From Gymnopus androsaceus JB14 (taxonomy: Eukaryota > Basidiomycota > Agaricomycetes > Agaricales > Omphalotaceae): a stretch of 64,000 nucleotides of DNA. The stretch is from positions 1 to 64,000 of the forward strand of contig ML769635.1 in NCBI GenBank assembly GCA_009733575.1. The letters are read 5' to 3'. The translations under genes were made by a program, and so were the position numbers. The first letter of the stretch is position 1. Every line of letters begins with the position of its first letter. This document shows, in pieces, positions 1-11,639 of this stretch. The notes under the pieces are model-generated. The model saw only the letters and a list, made by a program, of their open reading frames with translations. It was not told where the DNA came from and did not search any database.

Positions 1-1725
1 ATTTTAGCTGTAATTGCTTGGATTTGGGCACAAAGGTGAGTTCTGTTATGACAAACGGACTCTACTAACTTCCTTGAGTGTAGATTATAATTGGCACATA
101 CGTATTCAGTTGATAAATCTGGCTTCAATAAATCGCACCTTGACCATCCTTATTGTGGTGCTTGTTTTGGCACATTCGGCAGGGCGCTGTCTTGTTCGAG
201 TGGCCCTTATTATTCCAGTTGTATATATACTATCAGTGGGTCACAAATTTTCCTTTTGACTCCCCTCTCATGACTCTCATGACTCCCATGGCTCTTGGTT
301 TGACTTCGGTAATTTCTTCCAGTTGCAACGAATGTAGTATTGACAAAATAGGAATATAATTGGTCCGGTCATGAGTACGATCACCGCAGTATCTACCAGA
401 AGTGTTTTATCGCTGCCAGGGCATTTGAATGCGAATGGGTATTGCATTATTAGGGGAGTTTTGAACCACGTAGGGTAGTGGGAGAGAGTTCTGCGCAGTG
501 AGCCTTCTTTTTTTCATGAATTTTACATTCTCCCGTTTATAAGACTCATGTGTCTTAGTTAAAATATAATACTATCACCAAATCTTTTATCCATCGAATC
601 TTGCTGGATCTCAAGAATTTTTTCAACACGCGTTAGACGCGAAAAGTACGTTGGTTGAATACGTCGTTGAGCCGTTGTTCAACCTGGTTTAACGGCTGTT
701 TGACCATTTTGAGGTGGATTGCGATAGACAGGCAATGTGTGGTTTAACGCCGTTTGGTTAAACACACCTACGTTATAATTTTGGTGCCCGCACTGGCCCT
801 CGATCCCATCGTCATCTTCCGAAATGCAAAGGAAAATCCCTCGCTTTGTCGCTGTCGCTGTCTCTCTGTAATCTTATATGGTCAAATCTATTGCAGCAAA
901 ATCGAACCAGTCTCCTTTCCGACATGGTGCAAAAGATTCGATTACTCTGTCCCAGAGGAACTCGCAGTTGCTTCGATTCAACATTGATCATCGTGTTAAA
1001 TGCTGCTTAAAGATATCGATTAATCCACCGTTCGGACGTCATCTTCTTTTCTCGAGGTTTGGTAGGAGCTTTCTTTGCAGGCTGCGCGCGCCATGAGCAT
1101 TTCCTTTATTCTGGTAGATCCCTCTGTTGCTTTCCAGGGCATTTCGAGGAGCTATAGGCCAATCCAAGCGCGCTGAAGTTGACACCATGTTGATATTATA
1201 GTCATATTTTGCAACCATATTCAATTCCCCGCCTCCTGGACGCCTTCATGATACGAGCCGACACAAAGGAAACATGTTCCGCATAGTGAGCGTCGTACGT
1301 TGCTCCAATTGTTGGTCGAGACTCTCTTCGCTGTAAAATTTTCTACAGGCTTACACAGCACGTCTCGATTTTGCAAGACATTATGGTCAAAGAGAAGAAA
1401 TCAGTATGTTTCAATTGCCATTCATCATTCCTTCTTTGGTTGCACTTTGTATCATTCGGAAACATCGCGCGAAAGAGTACGCTTTCGTGTGATGATTATC
1501 GAGTCAACGAGTCGGAGGCGGGATTCACACGTCCCCGCCGCCTTCCCGTACTTTCTTAGGGCCCGGTGTCACTAAGGAATGAGTATGCTCCTCGAAACCG
1601 GGAGATGCTTGAGGAAGAGATTGGATGGCTTGATGTTCTTTCGCGATTCCAGATGCTCCTTGAATACGTGCGTTTGAAATCTTCTGAAGATGCTTTATGA
1701 TGGGGGAAACTTGGGTTGTTTGTGC
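1..1725. other. Gene-poor sequence, no gene seen
   Basis: Only short overlapping open frames occur on both strands, with no recognisable protein motif, no chain of frames joined by plausible GT-AG introns, and no RNA gene that I can fold. The sequence is A+T-rich in places, for example around 520-600. I see nothing here that I can support as a gene. Confidence 0.6.
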
Positions 1726-1731
1726 CCCAGC

Positions 1732-2075
1732 GTATACGGGCTTGCTGCGGAGGAATGTTCAACCAGATTATTGGTGAGATAGTTCGTTTGGATATGCAAC
1801 ATTCAAGTTCGTCGCACTGTATACGGGCTTGCCGCAGAGGAATGGTTAACCAGATTACTAGTGGGATAGTTCGCTTGGATGTGTGTCATTCAAGTTCGTC
1901 GCAATGTATACGGGCTTGCTGCAGAAAGAAATGGTTAACCAGATTACTGGTGAGATAGTTCGCTTGGATGTGTGATGTTCAAGTTCGTCGCAATGTACAC
2001 GGGCTTGCTGCAGAGGAATGGTTAACCAGATTATAGCTTGACTGGTGGGATAGTTCGTGACATTCAAGTCCGCCG
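1732..2075. repeat. Minisatellite, four copies of an ~87-bp unit
   Basis: Four head-to-tail copies begin at about 1732, 1819, 1905 and 1994, each opening with GTATACGGGCTTGC or a one-base variant and continuing through an AACCAGATTA box and a TTCAAGTTCGTCGCA box. Spacing is 87, 86 and 89 bp, and the last copy is truncated and rearranged near 2040-2075. No conserved reading frame runs through the copies, so this looks like a non-coding tandem repeat. Confidence 0.85.
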
Positions 2076-2157
2076 CGCGTCTATGATTTTTTAATTTCCT
2101 CTCTTCTTCAACCTTTTACTACCACGGTCATCACAACAATTTATCGCTGCAAGCCAA

Positions 2158-2990
2158 TGCCTCCTTCCAGAACCGTGAAAACGCACAAAAAGGTCCATCC
2201 CTATAGACATCTGAAGTATCTCCTTCAAGATGAGTTCGTGAGTGGCATTCTACGTTCTATTTACTTATAGATATTGAGATTGACCGACGTTCGACTAGGA
2301 TTCTGGTACAAAAATTTCTTCCTTTGATATAGAGTATGCAAAATGGAAGTTCTCGTTCGAGGTGAGTTTTGCTTTCGAGCTACGCCACCAATACGACATT
2401 CATTTTTCCAACTTTCAGATTGGCGTTGCTCTAAATAAAGCACAAAAGGAGGATCCTCATGCAATGGATACAAGCGCATAGGGTTTGTGTCACTGTCTGT
2501 CTCTCTTGCATCGTGTATAGGTGAGTCCTCCTGGGGTTTTTAATACGCAGATGTTAACTGACTTGCATGGTTGAAAGCAGTCCGTTGAACAAGTGGCTTT
2601 GCTCGGGTGGAAAGGATCACCTAGGCCACGTTATATATATCCCAAGTTACCTATTGAAGACTCACGACCAATTGTGGCGGATGAACGTCATCTATACCAC
2701 CACTTTCTCTTGTTGTATCATTATCTACTCGCTATCTCCAGGAAGCTTGTTTCGGACTTCTGTTTAAGGCTGGGGGTCGATTCAAATGCTTTGGATGAAT
2801 TTTCTGGCACATCTTTGGTACGTTACGTTCTTGTTCCAGGTCTGTTCTGCATCCTTTGCTAATCCCAAAGATTATCATCAGTACTACCAACCAAACTGTC
2901 TTTGCTCTGCTTGTAATCATAGTCATTGGGACGAGCAGAAGTGTCTGTTTGGTGCGTTACTTCAAATGTTTCCATGTCATGTACTCATAA
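2158..2990 (+). pseudogene. Unrecognised multi-exon gene or remnant
   Basis: I do not recognise this gene. From the ATG at 2158 a basic exon (starting MPPSRTVKTHKK) runs to a GTGAGT donor near 2236. Possible further exons include one with FDIEYAKWKFSFE (about 2303-2360), one with GVALNKAQKEDPHAMDT that ends in a TAG near 2478, and a longer open stretch at about 2581-2815 containing EQVALLGWKGSPRPRY. A hydrophobic stretch (TVFALLVIIVIGTS) follows in another frame near 2900. The introns that would join the first pieces are plausible, but the stop after the third piece and the later frame change suggest a decayed gene. It could instead be two unrelated fragments; no function is assigned. Confidence 0.3.
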
Positions 2991-3400
2991 TAACTCGTCT
3001 CTAGTAGTATCATATCACCGACTTATCGAATAATACAGCTTTAATGGACTACTTCCATTGGTGCGTTTGCGTTCAAGACGAAGTATGTGGTCCGTTAACC
3101 AATCGCACCTTTTCTAGTACGTTTCAACTATTCAATCTATGCCTCACATTTCTTTCGAAGTTACACTCCTCTAGTGAACTTGTAATTTGAAAATAGTATA
3201 CACGTACCTCCTACCTACATCTTCATCTTGTCGCCGTTGCTGGCTATCTAGGAACTGGCCGTGTACTACACACTTATTTTCTACTCAGGTGGTCTTGGTC
3301 CACTCCCGCGCCTCTCATATATATCGAGACACAATTCAGACATGGACTGCTGAGTATAAATGTAAATCTAGGCGTCCTTTCCCCAACTTTGGCCTTGGAA

Positions 3401-4190
3401 TGACTCTCACGAAATCTCTCGGTGTAGCTCTAGTTACTGGCGCCGCTCAAGGAATTGGCAAGGCCATCGCCATCCGTCTTGCTTCTGATGGTTTTAAAGT
3501 GGCATTGAACGATCTACCAAGCAAGAGAGAGCAACTTGAAGCTGTAGCTCGGACTATCGATCAGAAGCGCGGCCGGGGATCTTTCGTCGCTCCTGGGGAC
3601 GTATCTCAGGAGATAGAGGTGAAGGAAATGGTGGAATCCTCCTCGAAGGCTCTAGGTGGTCTGGATGTGGTAAGTCTCATGTCAGACGTGTGAGCTGCAC
3701 TGGTCAGTGACGATGACTTATAGATGGTCGCGAATGCAGCAATAAACGGTGTTTACAAACCGATTATAGAGATGCGTACGTATTCATCCTACTACCAGAA
3801 ATCTGAACTGACGGTCGTTTTTGCTAAAGCCATCGAAGAGTGGGCAAATAAACCTACGCGGTCCATTCCTATGTTATAAGTATGGAGCTAGTGGGCGTCC
3901 CAGAGGCAGAATCATTGGCGCTTCATCAGTTGCGAGAGTTTTGTTCAGGCAGACTGTGGTTTAGCGGCCAGTTCAACACCGTTAAACAAGGGACAAGAAT
4001 GCATGGTCTGTATACATTAGTGCTGCTGTTTACAATGTCCGTTTATTCAGGTATGCGATTTTGGTTGCAAAAAGTTGATCATCTCTCACAACATCTTCAT
4101 CTAGGAAAGCTATCGTGGCAGATCAGGCACTGAACGCGACATGGAATCAAAGGGATGTATGCATTGTATCCTGTCGAGGTCGACGTGGCG
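3401..4190 (+). pseudogene. Short-chain dehydrogenase/reductase pseudogene
   Basis: The N-terminal third is a clear classical SDR (Rossmann fold, NAD(P)H-dependent oxidoreductase): the glycine motif VTGAAQGIGKAIA follows the ATG at 3401, then a conserved Asp region (APGDVSQE) and, after an intron at about 3670-3723, the NAG-like motif VANAAINGVYKP. Downstream the order of SDR blocks persists but is broken: an EEW block, then INLRGPFLCYKYGA in another frame (about 3849-3890), then GRIIGASSVA, then a stop. The catalytic YxxxK block survives only as a vestige near 4020-4045, followed by an intron-like stretch and a short tail. Frame changes and missing segments imply a non-functional enzyme. It resembles the acetoin/diacetyl reductase-like branch, but the substrate cannot be inferred. 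Confidence 0.75.
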
Positions 4191-4344
4191 CAGAAACTGA
4201 CAATTACTATATATCTTATGAGTAGAATGTATTGTTTGAGTTTTTATTGCATGTACATACTACCTATTTCGAATCCAATGTAAGCCTCCGCTGGACACCT
4301 CAGTGTATGCTACGGTGTACGCTGCGCTGCCGCTAGGCCGCCAC

Positions 4345-4651
4345 GTAGATGAAATTTGTCATTTCAGCATTGCCCTGAAAAGGCTGCTGAAATGGAATGA
4401 TTCGCCTGGCTTCTGAAATATACCTTTTCAGGTAGCCTTTCAGCCCGGTTGAAGGTGATCGTTTCAACTTCTGTCCGAAACAATAGATTTCGGACCCTGG
4501 CTGATGGTTCTCACTTCAGATGGTCCGAAAGTTGCTATTTTGTTTGTGCAATGAAATATATATTTTCTCTAGTTGACCGAAAATATACATTTCGCTTATG
4601 TACTGAAATTAATTACTTCACATTATACTTCAGCCAGGCTGAAGTATAATG
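4345..4651. repeat. Cluster of short inverted repeats
   Basis: The stretch is built from many short words and their complements, mainly CTGAAA/TTTCAG and related boxes. Examples are CTGAAAAGG near 4375 facing CCTTTTCAG near 4425, and TCCGAAA facing TTTCGGA near 4475-4495. It ends in a perfect palindrome at about 4623-4651 (14-bp arms around a single base, ATTATACTTCAGCC). It directly precedes the left end of the transposon at 4675 and may be an older inserted element or a subterminal hairpin array. Confidence 0.6.
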
Positions 4652-4674
4652 ATCGGCGGTGTGATTGTTGCGTC

Positions 4675-4720
4675 TGTCGGAAAAACGGGACACGCATTGA
4701 TAGGCACTTTAATGCCAAAT
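4675..4720. repeat. Left terminal inverted repeat of the transposon
   Basis: Begins TGTCGGAAAAACGGGAC and continues to TTAATGCC. The complement of the right end (11630 inward) reads TGTCGGAAAAATGGGAC and then reaches TATAATGCC, so the two ends match over about 45 bases with gaps. Confidence 0.7.
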
Positions 4721-5307
4721 AAGGACCATTAGATGCCTCTAGGAAATTGCTGACTGGCGAGGGTCAAAAAGGGATAATTAGGGATGTTAATGACTTTGAA
4801 GTCCTTAATAGGCATTCCTTGTCTTAGAACAACTTGCAGTGCCTAATGCGCCTAAACATTACTAGTAGGGCCTTTCAATGTAACCCCAGGAAAGCCCAAT
4901 AAAAGTAGTTTCAAAGCCACTAATGCTACTATTAGACTTTGTATTAGTACTAGTATACTTCTTTTGCTGTTAGTACCAGTTCAGCACTGCTCAAGTCGTA
5001 GTAACCAATAATGTTCTAGCCGTACACAAGATATTGTATTAGTATTACTAAGAAACAGTATTACATTCTTCAAATAGGACTAGTAAGTAATGTGGACTTG
5101 CACATGCACAAGGGTACTAGGGTGTCTAGGTATTAGCCGACTGAGTTTTAATTGTAGACAGCTCACGAGTGCCCGTTCGCCGTTTGGCGCTTAAATCATC
5201 AAAGGCTTATAACTTGGCATTGCTCGCAATTTTTGTGCCATTTTCTTCTTTCAAGTCACTAATGGAGGAAAATAATCTGCGAGAATGTCTCTACAGCCTT
5301 TGTTATT

Positions 5308-5338
<31 letters not shown>

Positions 5339-6228
5339 CTGTTGTTGTCGCGTGATCACGCGACACGCGTTTGATCTTTTGGCGTGTTTGGCATGCATCA
5401 ACAGTCTTGACTTCAACTTCCATCATCGCTCCCTGCTCCCCTTTCAGCTAGATATCCGCCCTTGTTTCTGCAACGCCACAGCGCTAGAATCACATTGTAG
5501 ATGAGGGAAGCAAATTATTGGGGAAGCTTGGGATAATTGGGCTCATGCCAGGTGCGTCGCTACATCTCCGTTCTCTTTCTTCTTCTGATATCTTCATTCT
5601 GTAGCTGCAGTCTCCTATCGACGCGGGCATGCGCTACAACATGACTAACTCCCTCTCGGCGCTTCTTGCCTTCTCCAGCGCGTTCTGCCTGGCGGCGCTG
5701 TTACCAACGGTTTCGAGGCAGCCAACTCCCTCCACAGAGCAGTAGCCTTGTTCCCCTGCGGTTACACACCTTGATGGCGCTACGCGGAACTGCTGTTGTG
5801 CTTCTGCTCATATCGAGCAGTGTTCACCTCTTTACCCAAGTTCGGGGCAGAGGAAACGCTGCTTGTTATTGCACAAGCAACTAGGCAGTGCTGAGAGCAA
5901 GCACTCGCCGCGTTTTCTTAAGGGCATCCTTGCTTATGAACTCGTGCAAATCAAATCGCAACAGAAAAGACTTCATTGAACGCCCAACATACATGCAAGA
6001 ATCAAATTGGTTACTGTATCTGTCTCGCAAGCTGCATCCTGGAGACCGTAATTCACAGCCAGCCGATCGAGAACCAGGCACTGTGTTTATTCACGGTGTT
6101 TCCTTCTGGTGCTTGTACCAGAACGACAGCTTGGAGAACCGCTGGCGGGGGTTTCCTCCACAGCCTCTCTACTGCGTCGAGAATTTCCAGACCCCTGCGC
6201 TGAGCTTCTACCCCAGGCGCTCTCAGGT
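4721..6228. other. Transposon left non-coding arm with a TTG microsatellite
   Basis: No gene is seen between the left end and the minus-strand gene. About 4730-5100 is rich in CCTAAT/ATTAGG words. A near-perfect TTG/ATT trinucleotide run lies at about 5303-5349, directly followed by the palindrome CGCGTGATCACGCG. From about 5500 to 6230 there are overlapping open frames on both strands but nothing I recognise. Confidence 0.6.
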
Positions 6229-7912
6229 TCATCCCTCTCTGTTTTTGTCGTCTAGTCCCTGGCTCTTCCTGCGATTCTGCAGAGTTTGTTCATTCTGGTG
6301 CGGCAAATCGCTCTCGTCCTCCTCTTCCTCTGTACTCTGCTCATCCACCATTTGCATTGCCGCTTTTGAGCTTTCATCAGCGAGAGTGTGGTGTTCATTC
6401 TGGAGCGGTCCCCCCAGGCTGTTGTTTGTATCTGGAAAGAAGATACTGTCCCATGTACAGAAGATATTCAAGACAAATGACCGTTGTTGCAAGAGACCGC
6501 TTTTCAGGAACTTCAAGTAGTTGTTGAAGTCTTCTTCCCAGTTGAACGAACCCGATTTAGCTTTAAAGTGGTCATCTGGTGACAGAGCAAAGCGAGCCTA
6601 CATATCCTTGAGCGATGAGGAATGTCTATACTGCTTCTGAGACTCATCAGAACAGCACTGCATGCAATAGCCCCTGGTGTAGTGTGCGTGAGGCCCCATT
6701 TGTCAGAAAGAACTTCACCACGGCCATGGGCAACAGGATTCAAGTCTCCCTCCTCAATCGCCTCCTTTAGCTCACAGACTGATTCCTTCCCAAATACAAC
6801 AGCAGCGAATGTCTTCAATCCAAAATTTTAGTTAAACAGTTTATAAAGATCAAAGAGGCCACAAACTTAGAGTAATACCAGGTTCAAGAATATCTTTTTC
6901 TTGTTCTGAGTACCGTCGTAATCATCATAGAGGACTTCCGAGAGCCATTGGTCGTAGTAACCACCTTTCTTTGATGTGGAGTCGCAACACCATCCAACAC
7001 GTTCTTGAAACCTGTGTTTCCGTTTGGAGCTACTTGATAGGTCCATCTTTGAGCACCCAAAGATGTCTGGACCTGCCTCCTTCCAAACACGGTGCGCTGC
7101 AGTGCTTCGTTCAACACCCATCTCAGCATGAAACTGGGACAAGTGAGAACAAAGAAAACAAGAAACAGAGATCATTTCCATACCAGTTGCTGGAAAGATG
7201 TCTTTTGAACTACTTTTCCATTCATACTTGGTGGAAGCAGCTCCATTAGATCCTGAAGATGTCCTTGAATGCGATCTTCATCCCTCTCAAACCGATACAT
7301 CTCATCATATTATTCATCCACATCCATGTTCCACATCTCAGTCTCCCTGAAAATCCACAGGCTACACATGATGGTGTATTTCTTTGCTAAAAGCTTGACT
7401 TCCTTTGTAATATCATCCTCCAAACCCGCATCCAAATCCGATGAACTGGGGCTCTGTTCCCACTTACGTTTTGAGTGGTGGCTGTCTTTATCATGCGGGT
7501 CATCTTCATTGGAGATAGTGGCAAACTTTCGGTGCAGGCTTAGGGTTTCCTGCTCAGCCTGTTGACGTCGCTGTTGCTCAGCATGGAAAGCCTAAGGTCC
7601 AAGTAATCCTTGAGAACATTTTACTGCGCAGAGATAAAATTGAGAACATACATGATAAAGCTCGTCAGTGGACATATCATTTCGAATGTTGATTCGCTGA
7701 CTGGGTGAGACCAATGGTGGGAGTATATCACGTTCACTGTTGTTTTCTGGAGTCCTTTCTCGGGAATTCAAAGTGAGAACAACTCGCTTGTCACGAGCGC
7801 GGTTAGAGTGCTTTCTACCCTTGTTTGAACGCATGCAAAGAGATTTAGAGACTGCTGTTGTCACAGATATGCGGTAGGCTGTGGTTAAAGTAACTTTGTG
7901 CAAGTGAGACAT
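6229..7912 (-). pseudogene. Second gene of the transposon, conserved unknown family
   Basis: Function unknown. A chain of exons can be read on the minus strand: one starting near 7912 (MSHLHKVTLTT..., basic, ending STDELYH); a charged exon with HAEQQRRQQAEQETLSL (about 7590-7190); one with AAHRVWKEAGPDIFGCS and YYDQWLSEVLYDDYDGT (about 7139-6890); one with TFAAVVFGKESVCELKEAI and KWGLTHTTPGAI (about 6820-6640); and a C-terminal exon with HFKAKSGSFNWEEDFNNYL and FCTWDSIFFPDTNNSLGG followed by an acidic tail ending at 6229. Introns of about 50-70 nt join the pieces. From memory the family recurs as an uncharacterised protein in basidiomycete genomes. An in-frame TAA near 7310 and a frame change near 6610-6640 show the gene is broken. 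Placement inside the element, divergent from the transposase, suggests a transposon accessory protein. Confidence 0.6.
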
Positions 7913-8021
7913 GTTGTAAGCGTGGAGCTGTAGCTGTCACGGTACCGCGATGACATACTGTACTTGCCTTGTACTTGCCCAACACCCCAACACACTCACC
8001 ACTTGAATTCCAGCAGGCATC

Positions 8022-11000
8022 ATGCCTAGAGTAATTGCAGGCAAGTCTACAAAGCAGAGATGTAGTAGCTGCCATCAAATGGTAGAAAAGCGAGGATTTG
8101 CAAACCATAAGCGCCAATGCGCCACACAAGATCAGGATGATCTACTTCTTGCGAAAAGGAAATCAACGCATGTAAGATAATTGGGTTCATTCCCTAGAGA
8201 TTTTGCTGATAATATTTGCTATCATAGTGAAGGCATCCATGCAGGAACCAGGATGAAGGAGCAGATGATGGAGGTCAAGCAGAGGCAGGTGAGTATGTAT
8301 TACCAATGAGCTGAAAGCATTGCCTGACATCGCATTCAGATCTTTTTGGTGCGCGCAACCATGGCGAAGATTTGCCAGCACCAATGGGGGTTGATGAACC
8401 AGCATATTCACCTAATGAAAACACGGTTGCGTTTACAAACAACCCCGAAAATTCGGCATTCTTCATTGAGACTCAGTATCACCCTCACAGCAGAAAATGT
8501 AATTCAGATATAATTCCTCTCGATGGATCGACTCTACCTCAGGTCCCGTCCTCTTCCTCCCTGCCTTCACTATCTCTCACCGTTGAGGGGAAGCCTTGGG
8601 CTCCATTCCGAAATCTGAACGACTTTGAATTTGCTGAAATTGCAATTCATCAACAATTTCATTGCAACACTGTTAATGACCTTCTCAATGGTATGCAAAG
8701 CAGATGGAGCAATAATGGCACCAAGATCACATTCAGAGATTATGAAGACATGATGAAGTCTATTGATGCTGCCGGTGATTTTGCAGTGAAGGTATGTTCA
8801 TATTTATTGACTTGAGGATGAGACTGAAGGATTCAAAGTTCCAAGAAGACTCTGTATCAGACCAATGGGAAGGCAAGACTCATACTTACACATTTCAGTA
8901 TTGGGATCCTTGGAAATGGGTCTGTGACCTTGTTACAGATCCACTACTTGCCCCCATGATAACGTGGTATCCTACTTGGAAGTACCTGCATCAAGATGGG
9001 AAAATTACCCAATTAATTGATGAACCGTGGACAGCGAGTGATTGGTGGGATGCGCAGGTTAGTATTTTTCCAGATCTTGCAAGTTTTGATTCAGAATTCC
9101 ACGAATTAGGATCAACATCCCTTTGTCGAGGGTCTGAATCATTGTCATCTGCCGCTTATTCTATGGCTCGACAAAGGCAATGTTACTCGGAAGGTAAAAA
9201 TGCATCCAATAATCCTTTGAGCAGCCTTTTTGCCTAGCGTAGTTCGAAATGCATCAGGAAATGGCGGGGGGATCCTTGTAGGATATATGCCAGTGGCAAG
9301 TATTGCTTCGTAAATTTTCTGATTCTAACGCATATGTTGGTCAATAGATAAAGGATTCCAAGGACCCCCGCGATCAAAATCAGAGTGAAAAAGTAGAATT
9401 TGCACGTCACAAATGCCAGGTTTACCATAAAGTTCTTGCAATCATCTTCCGGCGTTTGAAAGAAGCCGCTATGTCGGGCGAACAGCTCACTTGCGGTGAT
9501 GCAATAGCACGAATATTTTCCCTGATGTGGCAATATTTTCACTTGATGGCGAGGAGGCATGTATAATGGCATGTGTGCGGGCAGCGCTGGCCAATTATCC
9601 ATGTGCGCGTTGTGGTGTGCATCATGATGACTTGCATTTTATCACTCGCGTATTTGAGACGCGTACAACACATGCCATGAAAGAGGTCTATACTCGTGCA
9701 ATGTCTGCCTCAACTCGGACTGAAGAACAACGAATTCTCCAAGATAATGGTCTTCATGCTACCGAGGTAAGTGTTTTGTACAATCTAAGCCCCAGTACTG
9801 ATTTTTCTTCCAGAATTTTTTCTGGATTATGCCTCGAAACCTCCTCTACAGAGCTATTGCCTACGATGTCCTACATTCAGATGATCATGGGAAGTGGGGG
9901 GACCATCTTTACCCTCTTCTACTAGACATACTGGAAGGCCTGCGATGTAAAGGGCTTTTAACAGAAAAGTGAGTTCCACATTTTTACGCTGATAAGACTG
10001 ATATTAACTTGAAGATTTCTTTTTCATGTAGCGCAAGCAAGCTACCGCGTTGGCGGAACCTGAAGCACCACAATAACCTGACCACACTGGATTATGCCGA
10101 CGGAAATGATTATGTTGATATCCTGAAGGTAAGTAAATTTATTGTACTCGACTCGAGCACCTGAAATTGATGCCTTGTAGTGTATCCTACCTTCCATAGT
10201 TCAGTTACTACCAAAAAATTCGGCACTGGTGCATTGTATCCGTGCATATGCACGTATCCGCTTTATGCTTGGGCTGAAAGTGACTGGCGAAGATCGAATT
10301 GCCCGATTGACAACGTACATTGCTCAATATGAGCATTACTGTGAAGTACGTACCTTTGCTGATTATCGAGAAGCTAATTCAAACTTATTACAGCAAGTCT
10401 CAGAAGAACATGGCAAAAACTTCGATTTTCCAAAGCAGCACTGGCTTTCGCATATTGTTGAGGACTTACAGACCAAAGGCGCCACCCCAAACTATTCAAC
10501 ACGGCCTAGTGAAAGTTTCCAACAGGAGGCTGGCGAGGCGTACAAACAAACCAACGGTAAAAATTTGGATCCTCAGGTAAATTATCTTTGATTACTGTCA
10601 ACGTCGCTGAATGAAGGCTCGGTTGATTGTTATTAGATGGCTCGTATTGATGCACGACAAGAGTCAATGGCACGAATCCGTACAACTATTGACAATTACC
10701 AGCAGGGATTTGATTCAGACGCCGAAGAGGATCCAGTTGATGAGGAGGTACTTCAGAAAGTCAAGCACATTAGGCAGTCCAGAGCTATCAATTACGAATA
10801 TGGCTCTGATAACTGGGCGTTTGGACGCCGAGGTAAATGGTCCTCAGCTGAAGATATTTCTTTGAAGCATTGTCATGACCGCTCATTCCGGAACTTCAGT
10901 CGCAAACTGGAAAATTTTGTCTCTCAGCACATCCGGAATGAAGTTGGACTCAATGTACAGGTTAGTCTTACTTTCATTTCTAGGGTAACATTGTCTTTAT

Positions 11001-11433
11001 TAATTGGATTTAGGTCGCTGAGCACCAGTGTCTTTATCTGACATACCAGTTACTTGAAGACTGGACTGAACTGCGTGACTATCTCCGATGCAATGCTTCG
11101 TTTCACGAGCGCCCACGATATGACTGTGCTCTCATTAACTATGACAGTCCTCAGCATGTCATGGGTCGACTGCGTGGACTATATACCTGCCGAGTGAACG
11201 GGAAATTCTATGGGATTGTCTATCTCACCGAGTTCAAAAACACGAGGTGGGTTCCGAACACAAAATGGGATGGTTGTGAGGTCAGGGAGGAGGATGAGGA
11301 TGGAAAGTTTCTTTTTGCCCACTACCTTGTTCGCGGAGCACATATGATTCAATCTTTCACTGCCAAGAAGCCTCGTATACATTATCTGAACGATACCATA
11401 GATAATGACTGGTTTTTACGTGCAGGTAATTAA
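8022..11433 (+). pseudogene. Plavaka-like transposase, two disablements
   Basis: Would encode a roughly 1000-residue DNA transposase that cuts and moves the element. The ATG at 8022 opens a zinc-finger-like motif (CSSCHQ... HKRQC). About ten introns with good GT-AG borders follow (for example 8172-8227 and 8792 onward). Diagnostic blocks in order: KTHTYTFQYWDPWKWVCDLV (about 8876-8935), LPLILWLDKGNVTRKVKMHP (9150-9210), FLPSVVRNASGNGGGILVGY, IFSLDGEEACIM (about 9530), RCGVHHDD, YDVLHSDDHGKWGDHLYPLL (about 9850-9915), WRNLKHHNNLTTLDYADGND, and a C-terminal part ending at 11433. Two lesions are visible: TGA at 9218-9220 where the family has Arg (a CGA to TGA change fits), and a one-base loss near 9519 that shifts the frame. 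Otherwise the gene is nearly intact, so inactivation is recent or one lesion is a sequencing error. Confidence 0.8.
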
Positions 11434-11589
11434 AAAATTGAGACTCTACATTGTACTTGAATGCATATTAGTCCTAAAAATTCTGTATAGTACGTTTTGG
11501 TCCTAGCAGGGCCTAATAATGACTTAAAGTACATTCCGGCCCTAACAATGACATTCTAGGCCCATTTAGGTTCTGCGGAAACCTCATTA

Positions 11590-11630
11590 GGCGCGTTAGG
11601 CATTATAAGGCAGGTCCCATTTTTCCGACA
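11590..11630. repeat. Right terminal inverted repeat of the transposon
   Basis: Mirror of the left end, ending GTCCCATTTTTCCGACA at 11630. Just inside it (about 11460-11600) are repeated CCTAA/TTAGG words that also occur inside the left end. Confidence 0.7.
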
Positions 11631-11639
11631 TCTGGTCCA

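Larger units (their letters stand above)
4675..11630. mobile_element. Plavaka-like (CACTA-related) DNA transposon
   Basis: A ~7-kb unit with short imperfect inverted ends: TGTCGGAAAAACGGGAC at 4675 and its near-complement ending at 11630 (one mismatch over the first 17 bases), with further weaker similarity inward. Both ends are followed inward by many scattered CCTAAT/ATTAGG-type words, like the subterminal repeats of CACTA-type elements. Between the ends lie a transposase on the plus strand (8022-11433) and a second gene on the minus strand (6229-7912), divergently arranged. A target duplication is not convincing; only the dinucleotide TC flanks both ends. Both genes are interrupted, so the copy looks immobile on its own. 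Confidence 0.8.

Noticed and set aside
1732..2075. CRISPR-like array
   Set aside because: Repeats are contiguous 87-bp tandem units without unique spacers, in a eukaryotic genome.
5169..5504. 111-codon frame with a run of Cys residues
   Set aside because: The poly-Cys is just the TTG/TGT microsatellite read in one frame; no homology or splice structure supports a protein.
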